Assembly (NCBI GenBank): GCA_017470425.1
Contig: JAFUYT010000004.1
Location: 50,496 to 114,495 of the forward strand
Length of the DNA stretch: 64,000 bases
Source: Bacteroidaceae bacterium
Lineage (GTDB): Bacteria > Bacteroidota > Bacteroidia > Bacteroidales > Bacteroidaceae
Reading direction: 5' to 3'
This document shows positions 60,130 to 64,000 of this stretch, piece after piece. Within the stretch, counting starts at the first letter, position 1, and every line of letters starts with the position of its first letter. The notes under the pieces were generated by a model, which was not told where the DNA came from, made no database searches, and saw only the letters and a list, made by a program, of their open reading frames with translations. The translations under genes were made by a program, and so were the position numbers.

Positions 60130-61128
60130 ATGACAAGCTACAAAGAACTGGGTTTGGTGAACACCCGTGAAATGTTCAAGAAAGCTGTGGCTGGTGGCTA
60201 TGCCATCCCCGCCTTCAACTTCAACACGATGGAGCAGATGCAGGCTATCGTGCAGGCTGCCGTAGAGACCAAGTCTCCCGTCATCATGCAGGTCAGCAAG
60301 GGCGCCCGCAACTATGCCAATGGCACCATCCTTCGCTACATGGCTCAGGGTGCTGTGGAGTATGCCAAGGAGCTCGGTTGCCCCAATCCTCAGATCGCTC
60401 TGCACCTCGACCACGGTGACAGCTTCGAGATCTGCAAGGAGTGCATCGACAATGGTTTCTCCAGCGTGATGTTCGACGGCAGCGCTCTCCCCTACGAGGA
60501 GAACATCGCCATCACCAAGAAGGTTGTGGAGTATGCCCACCAGTACGACGTCACCGTTGAGGCTGAGCTCGGCGTGCTCGCCGGTGTCGAGGACGACGTC
60601 GTGGCAGAGAAGAGCCACTACACCCGTCCTGAGGAGGTCGTGGACTTCAGCACCCGCAGCGGTTGCGACAGCCTCGCCATCTCCATCGGTACCAGCCACG
60701 GTGCTTACAAGTTCACTCCCGAGCAGTGCACCCGCGACCCGAAGACCGGCAAGCTCGTGCCTCCTCCCCTCGCTTTCGACATCCTGCATGAGATCGAGAA
60801 GCGCATCCCCGGCTTCCCCATCGTGCTCCACGGCTCCAGCTCCGTGCCCCAGGACGAGGTCGATACCATCAACGCTTTCGGCGGCAAGCTGCCCGATGCA
60901 GTAGGTATCCCCGAGGAGCAGCTGCGTGAGGCTTCCAAGAGCGCTGTCTGCAAGATCAACATCGACTCCGACAGCCGTCTGGCCATGACCGCTGCCATCC
61001 GCAAGTACCTCGCTGAGAACCCCGGTCACTTCGATCCCCGTCAGTATCTGAAGCCCGCCCGCGAGAGCATGAAGAAGATGTACATCCACAAGATCGTGAA
61101 TGTCCTCGGCTCCAACGACAAGCTCTAA
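60130..61128 (+). CDS. fbaA: Class II fructose-bisphosphate aldolase
   Basis: Splits fructose 1,6-bisphosphate in glycolysis; zinc-dependent. 332 residues: IPAFNFNTMEQMQAI (about 25-39), zinc ligands in ALHLDHGD (about 95-102), FDGSALPYEEN, VEAELGVLAG (about 140), GTSHGAYKF and VLHGSSSVP (about 237-245). Codon use is strongly biased, as expected for a highly expressed enzyme. Single-gene unit ending in a shared terminator. Confidence 0.97.
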   Translation: MTSYKELGLVNTREMFKKAVAGGYAIPAFNFNTMEQMQAIVQAAVETKSPVIMQVSKGARNYANGTILRYMAQGAVEYAKELGCPNPQIALHLDHGDSFEICKECIDNGFSSVMFDGSALPYEENIAITKKVVEYAHQYDVTVEAELGVLAGVEDDVVAEKSHYTRPEEVVDFSTRSGCDSLAISIGTSHGAYKFTPEQCTRDPKTGKLVPPPLAFDILHEIEKRIPGFPIVLHGSSSVPQDEVDTINAFGGKLPDAVGIPEEQLREASKSAVCKINIDSDSRLAMTAAIRKYLAENPGHFDPRQYLKPARESMKKMYIHKIVNVLGSNDKL

Positions 61129-61145
61129 GCCATCCATCACGGCAT

Positions 61146-61190
61146 AAAAAAGGAACCCCGCAGATCAATGGTCTGCGGGGTTCCTTTTTT
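61146..61190. terminator. Bidirectional terminator after fbaA
   Basis: GGAACCCCGCAGA/TCTGCGGGGTTCC stem with A6 and T6 flanks, serving fbaA (plus) and the small lipoprotein gene (minus). Confidence 0.95.
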
Positions 61191-61201
61191 ATGAGGGCTT
61201 T

Positions 61202-61564
61202 TTATTCGCCTTCAGCGGGAGCTTCTTCAGCAGCGGGCTCTTCAGCAGCCTCTTCAGCCTCGGGGAGAGCGACGTTGTTGTAAGCGTTCCAGTAGCGCTC
61301 GTTGAGCTCGTCGAGAGCAGCCTGCTGCTCCTCGGTCAGTGTGCCTTCGAAAGCAACGAGCTTCTCGCCCAGAGCCTCGAACTCAGCGTTCAGAGCGTCC
61401 TTAGCTTCCTGTGTGCCAGCAGCCTCAGCCTTCTCGGCCAGCTCGGTCATTTCGCCCAGGAGAGCGTCGAAATCAACAGCCTCAGCAGCTTCCTTCTTGC
61501 CACCGCAGCTTGCCATGGTGAAAGCCAGAGCAGCTACTGCGAAGAAAGTAAATACCTTTTTCAT
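61202..61564 (-). CDS. Small acidic, Ala/Glu-rich lipoprotein, 120 aa
   Basis: Signal MKKVFTFFAVAALAFTMASC with lipobox. The mature part is helical (FDALLGEMTELAEKAEAAG ... LTEEQQAALDELNERYWNAY) with an acidic EEPAAEEAPAEGE tail. No family recognised; similar short helical lipoproteins are abundant in Bacteroidetes. Highly biased codons suggest strong expression. A -7 box lies 99 bp upstream and a shared terminator downstream. Confidence 0.78.
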   Translation of the reverse strand: MKKVFTFFAVAALAFTMASCGGKKEAAEAVDFDALLGEMTELAEKAEAAGTQEAKDALNAEFEALGEKLVAFEGTLTEEQQAALDELNERYWNAYNNVALPEAEEAAEEPAAEEAPAEGE

Positions 61565-61662
61565 AGCGTGTAAAAAATGAATTTTAATGGCGCCTACTCT
61601 TTTATGGATTTTCGGCTATTTCCTTTTTGCTTTTTCTAACGTTTGTTTTCGTAGTGCGGGTG

Positions 61663-61670
61663 CAAAAGTA
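61663..61670 (-). promoter_or_regulatory. -7 box of the small lipoprotein gene
   Basis: TACTTTTG on the minus strand, about 100 bp before the ATG. Confidence 0.45.
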
Positions 61671-61819
61671 GAGAAAAAGGTTGATATGACAGCAAGAGAA
61701 TGTCATCTTTTTTTGAAAATATCTTCTTTTTATGCCTTCGATGGCTGAAAATGTCTGAAAAAGGCTGTCCGCAATCAAAGTTTTGCAGGAAACCGTGGTG
61801 GCATCTCATGGAAAAGTTG

Positions 61820-61827
61820 TACCTTTG
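61820..61827 (+). promoter_or_regulatory. -7 box of the AICAR formyltransferase gene
   Basis: TACCTTTG, about 104 bp before the ATG; leader contains short repeats. Confidence 0.45.
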
Positions 61828-61839
61828 CCATCGCAAATT

Positions 61840-61918
61840 CAGTGAGGCTAATGAGCTCAATAATCCCTATGAGCCCAATAAGCCCAATGAGTCCAATGAG
61901 TCCCATCAGCCCCATTAA
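61840..61918. repeat. 9-bp imperfect tandem repeats in the leader
   Basis: CCAATGAGT/CCCAATAAG/CCCATCAGC-type 9-mers run through the leader to the start region of the next gene. Confidence 0.75.
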
Positions 61919-61930
61919 CCCAAGACAATC

Positions 61931-63115
61931 ATGAACTCTTTAGAATTAAAGTACGGTTGCAACCCGAACCAGAAGCCGTCGCGCATCTTCATGTCCGATG
62001 GCAGTGAACTCCCCATCGAAGTCCTCAGCGGCCGCCCCGGCTACATCAACTTCCTCGACGCCTTCAATGCCTGGCAGCTGGTGCGCGAGCTGAAGGCTGC
62101 CACGGGCCTTCCCGCTGCGGCCTCCTTCAAGCACGTCTCCCCCGCCGGTGCCGCCGTGGGACTGCCCCTTAGCGACACGCTCCGCAAGATCTACTGGGTG
62201 GATGACGTCCCGTTTGAGCTGACGCCCATTGCCACGGCCTACGCCCGTGCCCGCGGTGCCGACCGCATGAGTTCCTACGGCGACTTCATCGCTCTCTCCG
62301 ACACCTGCGACACCGCCACCGCCCTCCTCATCAAGCGCGAGGTCAGCGACGGCGTCATCGCTCCAGACTACACGCCCGAGGCGCTGCAGATCCTGCAGGA
62401 GAAGCGCAAGGGGACCTACAACGTCATCAAGATAGACCCCGCCTACCGCCCCGAGCCCATCGAGCGCAAGCAGGTCTTCGGCATCACCTTCGAGCAGGGC
62501 CGAAATGAGGTGCGCCTCGATGACCCCGCCCTCTTCGCCAACATCCCCACCGCCAACAAGGACTTCCCCGAGGAGGCGCGCCGTGACCTCATCATCGCCC
62601 TCATCACCCTGAAATATACCCAGTCGAACAGCGTCTGCTACGTGAAGGATGGCCAGGCCATCGGCATCGGCGCCGGACAGCAGAGCCGCATCCACTGCAC
62701 GCGTCTGGCCGGTCAGAAGGCCGACATCTGGTGGCTCCGCCAGCACCCGAAGGTGATGGCGCTGCCCTTCGTGCCCGGCATCCGGCGTGCCGACCGCGAC
62801 AACACCATCGACATCTATATCTCTGAGGACCACGACGACGTGCTGGCCGACGGCGCCTGGCAGCAGTTCTTCACCGAGCGCCCCGAGGTGCTCACGCGTG
62901 AGGAGAAGGCAGCGTGGATCGCACAGAACACCGGCGTCTGCCTCGGCAGCGACGCCTTCTTCCCCTTTGGCGACAACATCGAGCGCGCACATAAGAGCGG
63001 TGTCCAGTATGTTGCCCAGGCTGGCGGCAGCGTCCGCGACGACCATGTCATCCAGACCTGCGACAAGTACGGCATCGTGATGGCCTTCACGGGCGTGAGA
63101 CTGTTCCACCATTAA
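61931..63115 (+). CDS. purH: AICAR formyltransferase, stand-alone (PurH C-terminal domain type)
   Basis: Formylates AICAR in the penultimate step of IMP synthesis. 394 residues: ELKYGCNPNQKPSRIFM at the start, AASFKHVSPAGAAVG (Lys-His catalytic pair, about 64-78), YTQSNSVCYVKDGQAIGIGAGQQSR (quoted in part: QAIGIGAGQQSR) and GSDAFFPFGDNIERA. It lacks the IMP cyclohydrolase domain of bifunctional PurH, as in Bacteroides, where formyltransferase stands alone. A palindromic arm begins at its stop codon. Confidence 0.93.
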   Translation: MNSLELKYGCNPNQKPSRIFMSDGSELPIEVLSGRPGYINFLDAFNAWQLVRELKAATGLPAAASFKHVSPAGAAVGLPLSDTLRKIYWVDDVPFELTPIATAYARARGADRMSSYGDFIALSDTCDTATALLIKREVSDGVIAPDYTPEALQILQEKRKGTYNVIKIDPAYRPEPIERKQVFGITFEQGRNEVRLDDPALFANIPTANKDFPEEARRDLIIALITLKYTQSNSVCYVKDGQAIGIGAGQQSRIHCTRLAGQKADIWWLRQHPKVMALPFVPGIRRADRDNTIDIYISEDHDDVLADGAWQQFFTERPEVLTREEKAAWIAQNTGVCLGSDAFFPFGDNIERAHKSGVQYVAQAGGSVRDDHVIQTCDKYGIVMAFTGVRLFHH

Positions 63116-63155
63116 GACTCTCCCCGTCCCCTCCCTAAACAGGGAGGGGCGTCTA
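63116..63155 (+). repeat. Solitary GC-rich palindromic arm
   Basis: GACTCTCCCCGTCCC with CCCTCCCTAAACAGGGAGGG, starting immediately after the stop codon (TAA-GACTC), as at lemA. Confidence 0.8.
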
Positions 63156-63184
63156 TACCTGTCAGTTGAATATCTTAATAATCT

Positions 63185-63424
63185 ATGGTAGAGAAACAGA
63201 ACAAGGAAACTTCGCGTGGGTCTTTTGGCGGCGATGATATCGACAGCGTCATCCTGCATGGCGTGACGTTCAAGGGTGCGGGCAAAGGCCCCAAGCGTGA
63301 TGACACTGGCAAGGTGAAAACCAAGGCCAAGAAGAAAAGCTACATCACCGGTGCCCACGGCTCGGCGTCGGCCAAGAAGAAGGCCGACATCCGGCGTGCC
63401 CGTGCCAACCGGCACAAGAAATAA
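63185..63424 (+). CDS. Small basic protein, 79 aa, unknown function
   Basis: Lys/Arg-rich with a short acidic GGDDIDSVILHGVTFKG segment, then VKTKAKKKSYITGAHGSASAKKK (quoted as TKAKKKSYITGAHG) and RRARANRHKK. No signal peptide. The composition suggests a nucleic-acid-binding or ribosome-associated protein, but I do not recognise a family. Its own strong terminator follows at once, supporting a real gene. Confidence 0.65.
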   Translation: MVEKQNKETSRGSFGGDDIDSVILHGVTFKGAGKGPKRDDTGKVKTKAKKKSYITGAHGSASAKKKADIRRARANRHKK

Positions 63425-63465
63425 AGAAGCGGCTGTGTCTATCATCTTGACACAGCCGCTTCTTT
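63423..63465 (+). terminator. Intrinsic terminator
   Basis: AAGAAGCGGCTGTGTC/GACACAGCCGCTTCTT stem with T-run, overlapping the stop of the small basic protein gene. Confidence 0.93.
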
Positions 63466-63473
63466 TACTTCTT

Positions 63474-63488
63474 GTGGAGCTGGCGGGA
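63474..63488. repeat. Partial copy of the ssrA 3' end
   Basis: GTGGAGCTGGCGGGA is identical to 63549-63563, the 3' end of ssrA, in direct orientation 75 bp away. Confidence 0.8.
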
Positions 63489-63506
63489 CCTTCGGCCGTG
63501 CCGAAA

Positions 63507-63539
63507 TAAAAAAACTCGGCAGGTTCAGTTCCCGCCGAG
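63507..63539 (-). terminator. ssrA terminator
   Basis: On the minus strand CTCGGCGGG...CCTGCCGAG followed by seven T's, 11 bp after the tmRNA 3' end. Confidence 0.88.
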
Positions 63540-63549
63540 CGAAAAGTAG

Positions 63550-63945
63550 TGGAGCTGGCGGGAATTGAACCCGCGTCCAAACAGGGAAATCCTGCGCTTT
63601 CTACACGCTTATTCCGGACTGGATTGTCGGGCATGGGCAAGACCCGGACCACCGACCCATACCTTATCCTCTGAAGAGCTTCATCGTCGCCGCGAGGCCG
63701 GCGCCGACTATCCCCAAGTTTGCTGCACCACTGAACCAGAGCACTTTGGGGCAGAGTCTCTGAGTGATGTCCCGTCGCAGCACCTTGTGCCGCGAGAAGC
63801 TGATCTACTGTACTTCAATCAAGCAGCGAGAGCGTAACGAGTTTCGCCAGATAATTGTTGGAGACCAGAGATTCAAGAGAGCGATCAGCGACTCTCTGCG
63901 TGCTTACGCAACATTCCGTCCTGCTGTCAAATCCATGTCAGCCCC
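63550..63945 (-). ncRNA. ssrA: tmRNA
   Basis: 396 nt. Ends pair as a tRNA acceptor (GGGGCTG/CAGCTCC) with GACATGGATTTGAC near the 5' end and T arm CGGGTTCAATTCCCG. CCA is not encoded. The tag frame lies at 63819-63848 on the minus strand and reads GETRYALAA then stop; Bacteroides tags read GETNYALAA as I recall. It rescues stalled ribosomes with SmpB. Confidence 0.95.
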
Positions 63946-63972
63946 AAGACGTCTTGTTTTGCTTTTGCGCGG

Positions 63973-63980
63973 CAAAGGTA
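63973..63980 (-). promoter_or_regulatory. -7 box of ssrA
   Basis: TACCTTTG on the minus strand, 28 bp before the tmRNA 5' end. Confidence 0.55.
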
Positions 63981-64000
63981 CGGAAAAAGTTGATAGTTGA

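Noticed and set aside
63565-64000. Plus-strand open frames over ssrA
   Set aside because: They coincide with the tmRNA on the opposite strand and have no protein-like features.

Overview
The window looks like chromosomal DNA of a GC-rich Bacteroidales bacterium, most like Prevotellaceae. It carries SusC/SusD pairs, BT1926- and DUF5689-type proteins, type IX-style C-terminal tails, stand-alone AICAR formyltransferase, Bacteroidetes -7 boxes (TAnnTTTG, some with TTTG 19-20 bp upstream) and a tmRNA whose tag reads GETRYALAA. No rRNA, phage or conjugative module is visible.

Layout. 1-15.6 kb (minus): a glycan-uptake type operon of three FAS1-domain lipoproteins, a SusC/SusD pair and a second SusC cut by the window edge, preceded by a GH43-like enzyme (15.8-16.8 kb). 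16.9-21.4 kb (minus): lipid A genes lpxD, lpxC and lpxA, a pRiA4b ORF-3-like gene and miaA; lpxC lacks the FabZ half usually fused to it in this phylum. 21.5-23.6 kb (minus): a VapE/BT4734-type P-loop protein preceded by 800 bp of repeat-rich non-coding DNA with 22-bp-period arrays and a 44-bp perfect palindrome. 24.4-26.7 kb (minus): two lipoproteins and a BT1926-type barrel protein. 27-40.2 kb: housekeeping genes phoH, purC, ubiE/menG, aroE, a TPM protein, lemA, purM and, after an island holding a RAYT transposase, tRNA-Val, a Fic gene and a DUF4595-like lipoprotein, prfA and pyrF. 40.3-51 kb (plus): a DUF5715 protein, a Spy-like protein, an OB-fold protein, two secreted endonuclease I proteins, truA and a DMT transporter. 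51-59.9 kb: DUF3256 gene, rpmE2 (minus), then a TonB receptor, two surface lipoproteins and two nucleases that look like an extracellular nucleic-acid uptake operon. 60-64 kb: fbaA, a small lipoprotein, AICAR formyltransferase, a small basic protein and ssrA (minus).

The most unusual content is a family of GC-rich palindromic elements between 17.8 and 63.2 kb. Many are inverted doublets (REPIN-like) of 100-250 bp. They sit in frame inside pyrF, purM, aroE, truA and a DMT transporter, and five span the start of pyrF, purM, aroE, purC or a nuclease gene, so that one arm is translated as the N-terminus. A second palindrome family is read in the same frame in miaA, aroE, purC and the RAYT gene. 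RAYT proteins are the known partners of REP/REPIN elements, so gene and repeats may form one active or recently active system. Functions are inferred from recognisable motifs only; no searches were run.
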